Shown in pieces: positions 11,201 to 21,757 of a stretch of DNA of 64,000 nt. This DNA comes from Membranipora membranacea (lineage: Eukaryota > Bryozoa > Gymnolaemata > Cheilostomatida > Membraniporidae), in assembly GCA_914767715.1 (NCBI GenBank), contig OU612073.1:2046001-2110000 (forward strand). The letters are read 5' to 3'. How positions within the stretch are numbered: position 1 is the stretch's first letter; every line of letters starts with the position of its first letter. The position numbers and the translations under genes were made by a program. The notes under the pieces were generated by a model. The model did no database searches. It worked only from the letters and a program-made list of their open reading frames with translations, and had not been told where the DNA came from.

Positions 11201-14200
11201 TCTGTTGGTTCGGAGTATCAGTGCCTTGAGCTTCTTCAGTTGTAAAATAACTGGTGGGAGAGATGTGAAGTTATTAGCTCCTATACGTAATTCCTCCAGG
11301 TTTGAGAGATTTGAAAGCCTGAAATAATAATTGTAAGAGCTACAAGGATTTAGATAAAATACATGCGTCTATTCTCAATAACAGTCTACAGCTCTTTTAG
11401 CACCGTTGCCTGAAATATTGGCTAAGCAACAAGGGGCAGATGATAGTGTGCCTCAGGTACCACAAATATAGACTCGAAATGAATTTCATTCTTACAGCAT
11501 CATTGCGGGATTAAATCTGGTAGAGTGTAACTTTTGCCCTGTCTCCCAAATATCAGACCTCTACAATCCCCACAACTCCTCGTTGATTTATATTTTTTTT
11601 TTGCACTAGGTCTTAGGTCTAGGTCTTTTTTGCACTAGGTTATATAGTTAACTTAACATCCTAATAATGTGTTGATTCGGACTTTTTTGTTCGATCCCAA
11701 AACAAACAATCATGGCTAATATTTATTATTATTATTCTTATCTAACCAACATAAAGAGTTTCCAGTACATCGCCTTGTTATAAGACTTCCCAAGTATAGC
11801 CGATATGATCAAATGAATTTGATGAAAAACAAGGGGATCATAAACAATGAACACAAACACATAAAACAAGACATTCAAACTGTGCCCGGGTAAGAGTGGC
11901 GTTTGAACATTAGCCAGGATACTAAACAGCAGAGTTTCACGTTCCACTTTGCTTATAAGGTGGAAAAAGGTATTTCACCTAAATTTGATAATGGTGTTTA
12001 AAAAACCTGTTGGAAATATATATATAATATAGATATAATGATACATATATACTTCTATCAGTCATATACAGAATACACCAACATACCTGGTACTTATCTC
12101 AGTGAGACCACAGTTATGCAGATGCAGCTCAGTCAGCTGAGTCAGCTCACACAGACCATCAGGTACAGAGCTGAGTGCAGTGTTATCACTGAGGTTCAGG
12201 GTCTGTAACTTAGTCAGCTGTGATATTCTGTATATATATAATTTGAGTCAGAAATAATAACTTGTGCTGGAGGATTTATGTTATCATACATTTTTAAATG
12301 ATAAATCAAATTTACTTCATTCCGCATGAAAATTATCAACCTATATCATAATATCTCATATTGAATCCGAATATCTATATAATTAATAAATAGAGAATTA
12401 TTTTCCTGCTACATGAGAACAAAGATGAATTTACGCTACTGATATCAGTCACATATAAAACACACACGTACCTGGCACTGATATCAGTCAGACCACATGT
12501 ATACAGACGCAGCTCAGTCAGCTCAGTCAGCCTATACAGACCATCAGGTACAGAGCTGAGTGCCTCGTTTTTACTGATGTCCAGGTACTGTAACTTAGTC
12601 AGCTGTGATATCCTGTATTATATAAATAATATGAGTCAGAAACAGTATCTTGTGCTAGAGGATTGATATTAACCAGCAACATATTATTTTAAAGTGACAG
12701 TCCTACTAGGCCATGTTTGGTATAGTTTTAAATATCACAGGCTGAAAAGTCATTGAGGCATATGAATTGACACAGCCTGTGAACCTAGCCGCAGTAAAAC
12801 TGCTGCAAAGTCTGAAAATTTAGATCATAGTGGATCATAGTGATTCATTGCCTCCCCCTGACCACTATGATCCACTATGATTCTTGCTAAAATATTTAAA
12901 ACTAACAACTAAAAACTAAAATGCTATTTTCAACAATTTTAATTTTTTTAAAACTTTTATTTGCCCTATGAACTCACAATATTCAAGTTACTTTTTTAAT
13001 AGGACTGTCACTTTGAGTAAGGCGCAATATTTCTTATTTCATACCATCATAATCACAACGAATTCAAAATTTTTTGTGAAAGGATCAGAGTTTTTATCCA
13101 CTGCTGTGAGAGTGTACAGCACATGTTGTGTAAAATTTTATATATTAGTACATGTAGAACATGGCCAAGTTCAATACACAAGTTTAAATACTTAAATTGA
13201 TTAATTACTAAATTCCTTGATGGTATGCAGTAAAAGGTTTTTTGTTAAGTTTAAGATTAAATGTAATCATATATTTTCATTTTGCCTCTGTATGTCAGTT
13301 GTGGTGTATACTGGCCACCAATAATAAATAAGGGCGATGCAAGAGTAGCCGGTGTCACATAGAAGGCTGCGGATAGATTGTTTCATGTAAAGTTTTCTCA
13401 TTTTTAATTCCAATCAAAAGAATGAAACAAAACGACATCAACTAAGACTTATTCAAGCTTGCTGTTGGATAAGAATGTTCTGCTAATGCTTTTTAAGTGA
13501 GAGTAAGCGGGCTGTGAGACAAGGATAGAGATAATAGGAGCCTCGCCCGGGTCATATCACTGACAAATAACTCAGAAATATAGCATAATAGTATCATGTG
13601 TACTCAACTTACATCTGCCATTCAAATGTGCCCTGCCTGAGAGAGTCTTCATCAATAGCCCCCAGTGTGAGCTGTAGGAGATGAGGAGCTATAACTGGTA
13701 ACCAGGAGGGAAATTTCTTCAGACCAGAGATACTGAGATGAGTGATAGAGTTATCTCCCTTATCTAACTCTATCTCCCTTACAGTCATCCTTCTGAAGTC
13801 TGTGTACGGTATGTAACGTATCCCCTCTATCTCCTCCTCTCCTGAGTGTCTGTACCAGACAGTGTACGTATCTATAATGTGATTATATAATAGACAAATA
13901 TAACAAGGTATTAAAGATCATAAATATTATAATTATACTGATCTTTGTGTACTCATAATACTTATATGGGAATGATAGATAACAGTTTGATAAATTGTTG
14001 TCAATCATACCATAGAATTTATAATGAAATAAAAATTGGTTCAAGTTTAGGATCAGCTGTAAGTGATAACATTCAGGGTGAAAGTATAAATGTTTATACT
14101 TTCTCCCAGCTTAACATGAGCCAGACCACCCTGAAACTGAAGGTTACTATTACTTGATGAATCTGGCAGGTACAGGTTGGTCGGTGTGGTTTGAGTTGTC

Positions 14201-15560
14201 TGACCTAAGGTGCAGAATATGGTACATTTGAGGAGCAGTCGAGTTGATAAAACACACCAAACAACCTGTGAGAAGAGGAATACAACAACGTTATTAATTG
14301 TCTGACCTTATATGCCAATGTCTTTTGCTTATAAAACCTTCAGCAGGGAGAATTATCCTTACTTTTAGCTATTGCAACAATTTCTGTTTCCTAACATCAG
14401 GAAAAGGTCCCATCATTTAAGAGATTGAAATATTGTCATAAAATTGGAACAGTTCTGAGCTATTTGCAGCTACTGAAGAGGTTCACTGCTATAACAGTAA
14501 ACAGGATTAATGATGCCCTTTGCTTACAACAATGAGTAAGATAATTTCCCTCTGTAAACAGGAAAGACAGTCATACCATCATTATCAGAGTTATCCCCTC
14601 CATCATCAGCAGAGTTATCCCCTCTCTCATCATCAGAGTTATCCCCACTCTCACCAAAATTTGATTCGGAGTTATCTACAATCTCAGCTAGTATGATGAC
14701 CTCTTCCTGGTATATCTCTTCAGTGATGTCATTTCCACTACAAGTTACACAGTCTCCCTGATCTATTAGAAATACATCTGTGTTAGCTGCTGAATTTATG
14801 CATCACAAATCATGAGTGTAATATTACAGTTTTTTTTTTAGTTTGACAAGGTTAATCAACTCCGCCTCCACCGGGGGATTCATCATAGACAATGATAGTG
14901 AAGAAATTTGACGATTGATATGAGTTTCAGCAAGTTTTGTGCTGAAAAATATGTCCTGTAAATAGTGATCAACCACGCATCTCTGTATAAAGACAAACTG
15001 CTAATGGAAATACCCATCCGGGGCCAACTGGCCACCTTTTCACCTTGTATCAATTTCAAGATGTCACCATAGAAAAGCCATCTGGTTGCAAATATTGTAG
15101 CCGGATGGTCTAGCAGCAATTTGTATTACAAACCCATCCGCATGGCAACTGCTGGTTGCCCAATACCAACTAGAAAGGGCATTCATTCGCCTACTGATGC
15201 CGTATACCCATCCGTATCTGTTTTTATCCCAGTAAACTATTCTGGATGGTTTCCCCTTATAAAAACCCATCTGGCAACTGCTGGTTGCCAAGTTGTCATC
15301 ATGCAGCTGACAAATAGCCTGGTTGGTACTTTGGAAACCACTTGAGTTCCAATATAGCTAAACAAACTTTCACTCAGCAAATTCCGAGGCTAATTGGTGC
15401 AAAATAACCCTACTGAAATGGCATAACATAAATTAGATTGTCAAACAATTTCATTCTTACCGTCAGAAACTGTCTGTCCACCACCTTTAGCTGAGGGAGG
15501 AGGATCATTTCTATTTGAAGAAGACTCAGCTTTTCTGATACATGATAGGTAACTTCCCAT
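5689..15560 (-). CDS. LRR-Roc-COR-caspase fusion protein, copy A (14 coding exons)
   Basis: Exons from 5' to 3' on the minus strand: 15461-15560, 14577-14762, 13613-13871, 12472-12612, 12087-12227, 9304-11318, 9011-9124, 8740-8918, 8062-8247, 7662-7899, 6968-7147, 6727-6833, 6224-6461 and 5689-5762. All junctions are GT-AG, phases match at every join, and the total is 4158 bases: 1385 residues plus stop, with no internal stop. Order: MGxxxSC N-terminus; acidic D/N/S repeat (about 75-95); LRRs (about 150-340); Roc (P-loop GNRMAGKTS at about 380, switch II DFGG at about 432, THKD at about 501); COR (about 588-880); linker; caspase p20 with His about 1141 (SHG) and Cys about 1184 (QACAG); then p10. 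Inferred role: a GTP-switch-regulated, possibly membrane-anchored Asp-specific protease in death or immune signalling. Domain calls are by motif; the exon model needs transcript support. Confidence 0.88.
8740..9124 (-). CDS. Linker exons between COR and caspase, copy A
   Basis: Two exons, 9011-9124 and 8740-8918, encode about 98 residues with no recognised fold. The second part is acidic and Asn-rich followed by a possible helix (EEAVDEIIELMKSQ), ending just before the caspase exons. In caspases this position normally holds a prodomain; no CARD or death-effector signature is visible. The donor of the first exon is GTAACA here, but is mutated to AT in copy B. Confidence 0.75.
9304..11318 (-). 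CDS. Last LRR + Roc GTPase + COR exon, copy A
   Basis: A single 2015-base exon. It starts with the last LRR repeats (LSNLEELRIGANNFTSLP, then LPALEELDC), followed by Roc: P-loop GNRMAGKTSL, switch II VFDFGGDRIYH and a G4-like LTHKDKF. The COR domain includes the typical VGRILWFE segment. Roc and COR always occur together in ROCO proteins (LRRK, MFHAS1, DAPK1), where COR mediates dimerisation and Roc binds guanine nucleotide. No kinase domain follows; the caspase exons take that place. The copy B exon has exactly the same length and is nearly identical in Roc and COR, which suggests constraint or recent origin. Confidence 0.93.
12087..12612 (-). CDS. Two leucine-rich-repeat exons, copy A
   Basis: Exons 12472-12612 and 12087-12227 are both 141 bases, both begin and end in phase 2, and encode near-duplicates of ISQLTKLQxLxIS...LSSVPDGL..LTELTELRL. 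Each exon is therefore an LRR cassette of about 47 residues (roughly two repeats). Symmetric phases let such exons be added or lost without breaking the frame; copy B has three of them. Confidence 0.9.
12693..13012. mobile_element. MITE-like TTAA element, complete, copy A only
   Basis: Terminal inverted repeats AGTGACAGTCCTA... / ...TAGGACTGTCACT flanked by TTAA (12,689-12,692) and TTGA (13,013-13,016, a one-base change). It has an internal hairpin around repeated ATCATAGTGGATCATAG and no coding capacity. The equivalent intron site in copy B (about 60,250) is empty, reading TTTTAAGTAAGG straight through, which confirms the boundaries and shows insertion after the duplication. The TTAA target points to a piggyBac-type transposase acting in trans (inference). 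Confidence 0.85.
13613..13871 (-). CDS. LRR N-terminal cap exon, copy A
   Basis: A 259-base exon linking the acidic exon to the LRR cassettes. The peptide includes VWYRHSGEEEIE, then ITHLSISGLKKFPSWLP and LLQLTLGAI, which look like a capping region and first degenerate LRRs. The copy B partner (60848-61109) is three bases longer and noticeably more divergent in the middle (PYTDFRRM versus FDQPDYRDM). Confidence 0.8.
14577..14762 (-). CDS. Acidic-repeat exon, copy A
   Basis: A 186-base exon, phase 1 to phase 1. It ends with about three imperfect units of an 8-residue acidic repeat (DNSDDERG and variants). It is preceded by an acidic helix-like segment (EEIYQEEVIILAEIVD). Likely a flexible charged linker between the N-terminal anchor and the LRRs. 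The copy B exon is 144 bases longer, exactly six more 24-bp units. Confidence 0.85.
15461..15560 (-). CDS. First coding exon, MGxxxSC N-terminus, copy A
   Basis: Encodes MGSYLSCIRKAESSS followed by a Pro/Gly-rich stretch, ending in phase 1. Gly2, Ser6 and a nearby basic residue fit the N-myristoylation consensus, and Cys7 could be palmitoylated. Copy B conserves the first 12 residues exactly. The ATG follows a TATAG that can serve as a splice acceptor, so a 5' noncoding exon probably joins here. Without splicing, that TAG would be an in-frame stop upstream of the ATG. Either way this is the most likely start codon. Confidence 0.75.
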
Positions 15561-15761
15561 ACCTGTATCCTATAATAGATTAAGTGAAAACAACTAGATC
15601 TGAATGTTATCAAACAGCTTATGAGACAGGATGCAAACCATTCGTTCTACTATCTAAGGGTACTAATTTTTTTTTTTTTTTACATGTTATATTATCCATC
15701 ATCTGAGTTTTAAAACTGAAATCTCAGTGTCTGGAGTGAAGGAAACGGAGCTCAGTCTTAC

Positions 15762-15960
15762 CCGTTGATGTAATGGCTGAGAGTTTTGTTGCCAAGATTT
15801 TAAGAGGCTGGAATTTAGTTGGCAGTGCAAAAAATGTTTATTGAGTATAAGTAACAATCTGTTTACCCTCTCGATTAATAAACTGAATATAGTTACCAGG
15901 ACTTTGTTTTTTATCAATGTAAACAGCCAAAGCTGCCAGTTTTTTGAGCAAGACGCAATA
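15762..15960 (-). promoter_or_regulatory. Candidate 5' noncoding exon and promoter-proximal region, copy A
   Basis: On the minus strand this block ends with a good donor (CAACGG then GTAAGAC) at 15,761/15,762, and the acceptor just before the ATG exon would receive it. Copy B keeps a donor at the same place (GTGAGAC at 63,231), but the sequence carries an in-frame TGA, so the exon is probably untranslated. Similarity between copies stops shortly upstream. Confidence 0.4.
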
Positions 15961-17435
15961 GCTGACACAAGTTATTCAGTTATGAATGTATCATGCATAC
16001 ATTGAATTGTACTATTCTTAGAATGGTATCTTCAACTCACTATTCTCCAATCAGGGAGCTGTATTTCCCAATAGATATTTTTACAATTTTCATTTGACAT
16101 GAGCTCAGTCCCTAGTAGCTTCTTGGAGTTTGCGCAAATGTTTGGTTATTAAAAATCAGTTTTCTGTGAGCAACAATTTATAAGAACTAGTGTCTTTTTC
16201 TTTTATTTGGATTTAATTTCGAACATAACAATTCTTATTTATGCTTGTTTGGATAATATAAAACAATAAAACACTATGAAATAAATCAATAAATCAATGA
16301 ATATTTTATTAGAGACCGCACTATATCCGGTTAAATGCATCTTGTTGTAACAGTTCACACTGATCATGTGATATACTATTGCATGTATATCTCTGATCTA
16401 TGGAAATCAGGAGCGACATGCTAAATGCCAAATGCTAAAGTTACAAAGATGCTAAATGCAAAATGCTAAATTGATCAGAGGGGACACAACTCCCTTGATT
16501 CAGATTGTAAATATGGTTATTTATCCTACAAAAATACAAGCACTTTTTGTCATTCATCTATTCACAAGCAGGCAACTATCATGGGTCGCTGAAAAAGATT
16601 TTCCCCTCATTGTTTTATACCCCTACCATAGTTGAAGCCTGAAAGTCGGAAATAAATCTTTAATGTATTTGATAAGCTGTTAAAATGGCCACAATGGACT
16701 TGCTACTCCCAAGACGTTCACATGTAATATGTATGTAATGATGACAGTACAGCACGTTAATGAAAGTTTGCACTGTCTTCATACTTCTTTTGACCTGCAT
16801 AATTCATTCATTGAATCGAACCAGTCAAACAAGTAACAGGGGTACTTGTTGCTTGAAATACCTGCAGAAGGCATGTGAATGAGCGTGCGCTACCCAGTTA
16901 CTGTGGTTGTGGTAGCGTATTGCTTGCTGCACAATGAAGCCATATTTTGATCAGTGAAGCATAAGCATCAGTTTTTCCTTTCTAGGGAGTATAATTAGTC
17001 TATGGGTCTGATATGAACTGGACAATGCTAATAGGATTCATGTCTGTGGTCCGGCTTGATGTTTCCCGAGACTTGCTAAATCCTATCCAGGGTTATTCGA
17101 GGCTGATACGTGTTCATGTTGTCTTTTGTATCATCCCACTATTGTTTCTTTCAGCTGGTTTTGCCTCTAGTTATTCAACTGGCCATCTTCATTCTAGCTA
17201 ACCAACAATAACACCAGTTTGCAACTGTTTACGTTTCTAAGGTGTATACAATGATGATCAGTGGTATTGAATAGGGTCTTCGATGTAGGATTGGTACTGC
17301 AGTAAATTTGTACCATCGAAACCCAGGGCTCTCAACCTGGGAGGATTCGAAACCTGAGTTTTGATATTAGCGTGTAACATAGTGGTATTTTAAAGGTGTA
17401 AAACGCCCTGAGCATAAACAGCTGAGGGTACGCCT
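15961..17435. other. Intergenic, no gene seen
   Basis: AT-rich single-copy-looking DNA upstream of the copy A caspase gene. The only structure noted is a short imperfect direct repeat of AGATGCTAAATGCAAAATGC at about 16,418-16,470. Confidence 0.6.
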
Positions 17436-17740
17436 GAGATGGCACCGAAATATTGTCAGGTGAAACCCCTGAGATTTGAAGATTATGTGCAAAGAATAGC
17501 TGGCAAAGCAAGTCAAAGAATGTATGTTGTTAAAAAAATGTTGCATCTAAGTTCAAAGCCATTAGCTTTCATGATGTTCAAAAGTTTTGTAGTTTCCCTC
17601 TTGATGTACTGTCTGCCTGTTTTGCACACAGGCATATGTACCATAGACAAAAAATTACTAAGGGAAGTTTTTAATGTTGCCAAGAATTTAAGGCTTGAAG
17701 TAGGCGACCTCGATATTATTGTGCTGTTTTGCTGATGAGC
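17436..17740 (+). mobile_element. LINE reverse-transcriptase C-terminal remnant
   Basis: A 98-codon open stretch (17439-17735) reads ASQRMYVVKKMLHLS...MFKSFVVSLLMYCLPV, followed by a conserved-looking IDKKLLREVFNVAK. This pattern is typical of the region after the polymerase core in non-LTR (CR1/Jockey-like) reverse transcriptases. The catalytic RT motifs and endonuclease are absent, and out-of-frame similarity appears to trail on to about 17,870. A dead fragment; clade uncertain. Confidence 0.6.
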
Positions 17741-17870
17741 ATCACATCATACACAATTTTCTAGAGCGATGCCCTCAAATGCAAGTTCCATACTCTAGCA
17801 ACAAGCTCCTTTATTGACAAAATATATGCATCCTTTTCTCGCAACATTTCATGTTTGTGATAGCAAGTAA

Positions 17871-18840
17871 ATCAATAAAAACCTAGATCATTTCTTGTAA
17901 ACATAAAATCGTAAACAACTTTAGATTTGATCCAGATGAACCAATTCATATGGACTAACCAAGGCCGTCGCCACAGGCGAAAATGTATGTTAAAATATGA
18001 TATTTGTAGAAATATTGATTTAAAGGCTGACGAATCGAGGCGCCAGGGTAGGAAGGCATAATTAATGTAATGTGATGCTATTGAAATCATTGCCTGGATT
18101 TATCCAGTTCACCTGCAAAATCACTCCTTTAACATGTCTAAAATTCCAACTTCTATTAAGACATAATAATCTATTTCGCAAATCACTGGGATTGGCAGTT
18201 CAATAAGAGCATAGCTTATCACAGATGAAGTAAAATACCCACACAAATACCACACATTATTCTCATGCAAAAGTTATCTTTATTATTCATCTCAGTTGGG
18301 TTGTGAGTGTAATGTGTCGATATTCTATAACGCTTAGAAATCATTGTTTTTAAACAATTTTATTAAACGTTTCATAAATAAAATTTATTATTTTTAGCGT
18401 ATTCAAATTAGAGACTAGATTCATTCAATCATGTCAAGTTCGTTACAAGCTAAATTTTAAAAGCATTCTCAAATGCAAATTGGAATTTAGCCATATCAAT
18501 TTCACATAAATGACTTGAATAGGCAGTGCAGTGAGATTATTTGTAATTTTTGGTATTATTAGTTTAGGCAGTGCAGTATTATTTACATAGCTTATCACAA
18601 CTAGAATCTAATACCTGATCATTCATTAACAATATGGCATAAATTATTGTAAGGCAACATTTAGCATTGTTTATATATTATTCATCTCTAAAACTGGTCC
18701 CTTGAGTTCACTCTCTGCTCTCCACCCCCCCCCCTTGCCCAACTCAGTTTACATAAACAAAGCCAGCCTCACAGGTAAATGACAATATTTCCATGCCCTC
18801 TCTGTTTGACATATTAAGTGTGAAGACTTTGCACATCAAC
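17871..18840. other. Intergenic, no gene seen
   Basis: AT-rich sequence without a supported coding region. It contains a C-run near 18,724-18,735 and the repeated phrase TAGGCAGTGCAGT at about 18,521 and 18,565. Confidence 0.6.
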
Positions 18841-18917
18841 CATACATACATACATACATACATACATACATACATACATACATACATACATACATACATA
18901 CATACATACATACATAC

Positions 18918-18948
<31 letters not shown>

Positions 18949-19073
18949 CATACATACATACATACATACATACATACATACATACATACATACATACATA
19001 CATACATACATACATACATACATACATACATACATACATACATACATACATACATACATACATACATACATAC
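18841..19073. repeat. (CATA)n tetranucleotide microsatellite
   Basis: About 58 units of CATA with a single substitution near 18,918 (TACTTACA). Every frame on both strands is open through it, which creates spurious ORFs of repeating Tyr-Ile-His-Thr or Met-Tyr-Val-Cys; none is a gene. Confidence 0.98.
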
Positions 19074-19111
19074 TTTTTTTTCTAATCTGCATTGAATGTA
19101 CATGGCCTGAT

Positions 19112-20289
19112 AGTTTAGGTCTATGTGATTATGATGATCAGAATGGTTAAGTGACTGATTTGTCTCGGCAACCTGAGCTACCATCTCAATAGAAGACACA
19201 GCATGGAGGATCCATATTGGTCAAATATTATTCATAAGAGAATTGGTATGTAACTACTTTATCAAGATACATATAAATTTGATGTCAGTTGCTAGAATGA
19301 CAATCTATTGACCCGGAATAAAGTGAAGATGTCAGACGTTCTATGGATGCATGTGAGCCAAGTCACGCATATACAGTCCAGCTAGTTAGTTTAGGCCTGT
19401 TAGCCTGAGCTGAGGGTTGCTTTTTAATTTGGTTCTAGTTTGAACAGTTGTATATAGAGCCAGCCATTAAAACATGACTTTTTATAAGGCAATTTTAATC
19501 ATTGGGGAACCAACAATAGTTTATTGGTAGGTTTATAGCTTCTTCACATTTTGTCAAGATAATGGCGGATTTTATCTCACCTGTTAGGCTATTGTGGGAG
19601 GTGTATAGAATATCATTTTATTAGATTACATGCTCCATGCAAGCAAAATAATTTTATATTACTATAATTTAAAAAAATTGGGAATGCTCAAAACAGAGAA
19701 CATATCCATACAGTGGTATGCGACATATTGTTGGTTATTTGTTAGGTCACATCTATGATTATATAACTTAATTTACCTCAAGCGTTTAAACCTTGATAGA
19801 TACCTGAAGGTCTGATGCACTAATCACCCTCCGCTGTATCAGCTGACTGATTGATATTCATTGCTACTCTGGTTCTGTTTTAAGCTTCCTCACATTTCCA
19901 ACTGAACTCTCCAATATATTGAATGCTGCCATAAAGATCGAAAGATTTGACTGGTTTGCCTCACATAAAATGCTGCTATAGCGCTGACAACATTCAGGTC
20001 AGCTATCGATTTTTTTACAGAAGTTGTGAGCTTGACTGAGTCTGCTTGATGCGGGCTGTGTCTCTCCTTTGTCAACAGTGAATGGAAATTTAATCTACAT
20101 GATGCATTACAACACAAAAACTCACTGCTTTACAAAAACTAACTTATACAAAACAAACAACAGATTAACAAACTGGAAAAGATGATAAAGCCAGTATTAT
20201 AGTAGTGCTTTGCTTACACAAAGGGAATATGATGCCTGTTCAAGTGTTTAACTATAGAGCTTTTAGCTCTTAGCTCTTACTCTGCTCAG
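19112..20289. repeat. 1.1-kb tandem duplication, unit 1
   Basis: Starts with AGTTTAGGTCTATGTGATT and ends with TTACTCTGCTCAG; the same start and end bound unit 2. It is about 90 bp longer near its left end than unit 2. A 75-codon minus-strand frame (19890-20117) is preserved in both units but has no recognised similarity. Confidence 0.93.
19890..20117 (-). other. Conserved small reading frame of unknown nature (unit 1)
   Basis: A 75-codon frame beginning MCCNASCRLN. Its twin at 20985-21212 keeps the frame with only three visible amino-acid changes. No domain, signal peptide or obvious splice context. Frame conservation may merely reflect a recent duplication. Confidence 0.2.
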
Positions 20290-21390
20290 AGTTTAGGTCT
20301 ATGTGATTATGATGATCAGAATGGTTAAGTGGTAAGAATTGGTATGTAACTACTTTATCAAGATACATATAAATTTGATGTCAGTTGCTAGAATGACAAT
20401 CTATTGACCCGGAATAAAGTGAAGATGTCAGACGTTCTATGGATGCATGTGAGCCAAGTCACGCATATACAGTCCAGCTAGTTAGTTTAGGCCTGTTAGC
20501 CTGAGCTGAGGGTTGCTTTTTAATTTGGTTCTAGTTTGAACAGTTGTATATTGAGCCAGCCATTAAAACATGACTTTTTATAAGGCAATTTTAATCATTG
20601 GGGAACCAACAATAGTTTATTGGTAGGTTTATAGCTTCTTCACATTTTGTCAAGATAATGGCGGATTTTTTCTCACCTGTTAGGCTATTGTGGGAGGTGT
20701 GTAGAATATCATTTTATTAGATTGCATGCTCCATGCAAGCAAAATAAGTTTATATTACTATAATTTAAAAAAAATTGGGAATGCTCAAAACAGAGAACAT
20801 ATCCATACAGTGGTATGCGACATATTGTTGGTTATTTGTTAGGTCACATCTATGATTATAACTTAATTTACCTCAAGCGTTTAAACCTTGATAGATACCT
20901 GAAGGTCTGATGCACTAATCACCCTCCGCTGTATCAGCTGACTGATTGATTTTCATTGCTACTCTGGTTCTGTTTTAAGCTTCCTCACATTTCCAACTGA
21001 ACTCTCCAATATATTGAATGCTGCCATAAAGATCGAAAGATTTGACTGGTTTGCCTCACATAAAATGCTGCTATAGCGCTGACAACATTCAGGTCAGCTA
21101 TCGATTTTTTTATAGAAGTTGTGAGCTTGACTGAGTCTGCTTGATGCGGGCTGTGTCTCTCCTTTGTCAGCAGAGAACGGTAATTTAATCTACATGATGC
21201 ATTACAGCACAAAAACTCACTGCTTTACTGAAACTAACTTATACAAGACAAACAATAGAGTAACAAACTAGAAAAGATGCATATAACGCCAGTATTATAG
21301 TAGTGCTTTGCTTACACAAAGGGAATATGATGCCTCGTTCAAGTGTTTAACTATAGAGCTTTCAGCTCTTAGCTCTTACTCTGCTCAGAG
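20290..21390. repeat. 1.1-kb tandem duplication, unit 2
   Basis: Direct repeat of unit 1, very close in sequence apart from small indels and substitutions. The matching 75-codon minus-strand frame lies at 20985-21212. Confidence 0.93.
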
Positions 21391-21757
21391 CCCTTCAATA
21401 CACCATATATACAGGACTACTTCCTTCATGATGACCTACTTTTGAGTTATTTTACCCTGGCAGACATGTTATCGCTATAGGTGTGCGTTGTTGAAGAAAA
21501 ATTAGATTTTGCTTGCATGACACGTCCGTTTATTTGATCGGAGGTGGAACAAATCATGAACAGGCAATCTAAAAGAAAATAAGAGGATACAGAATAATTA
21601 GAATCATGATAACCCGCTTGTTGAATATTTTTTACACAAAAAATAAATATTACAACAAAGAGGCCATAAAGGACGGACATCAGTACCAGTGAAAAGGCCT
21701 TGTATCAGACATCAAATATGATGTGAGCAGGTTGAGATATCAAACCTACTTTTATTG

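Larger units (their letters stand above)
1..15960. repeat. Segmental duplication, copy A (truncated at window edge)
   Basis: This block matches 46,555-63,620 over almost its whole length in the same orientation; base 1 aligns to about 46,555. Exons, introns and intergenic DNA all align, so it is a genomic (DNA-level) duplication and not a retrocopy. It carries the 3' six exons of a coiled-coil gene (plus strand) and a whole LRR-Roc-COR-caspase gene (minus strand). Differences are scattered substitutions plus discrete indels: a 0.39-kb block near 4,270-4,655 only in A, a TTAA element at 12,693-13,012 only in A, and a longer intron in B. Clear similarity fades near 15,960, just upstream of the first putative exon of the caspase gene. 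The left end lies outside the window. Confidence 0.95.

Noticed and set aside
18793-19199. Long open frames on both strands with Tyr-Ile-His-Thr or Met-Tyr-Val-Cys repeats
   Set aside because: They are translations of the CATA microsatellite; every frame is open because the unit has no stop codon.
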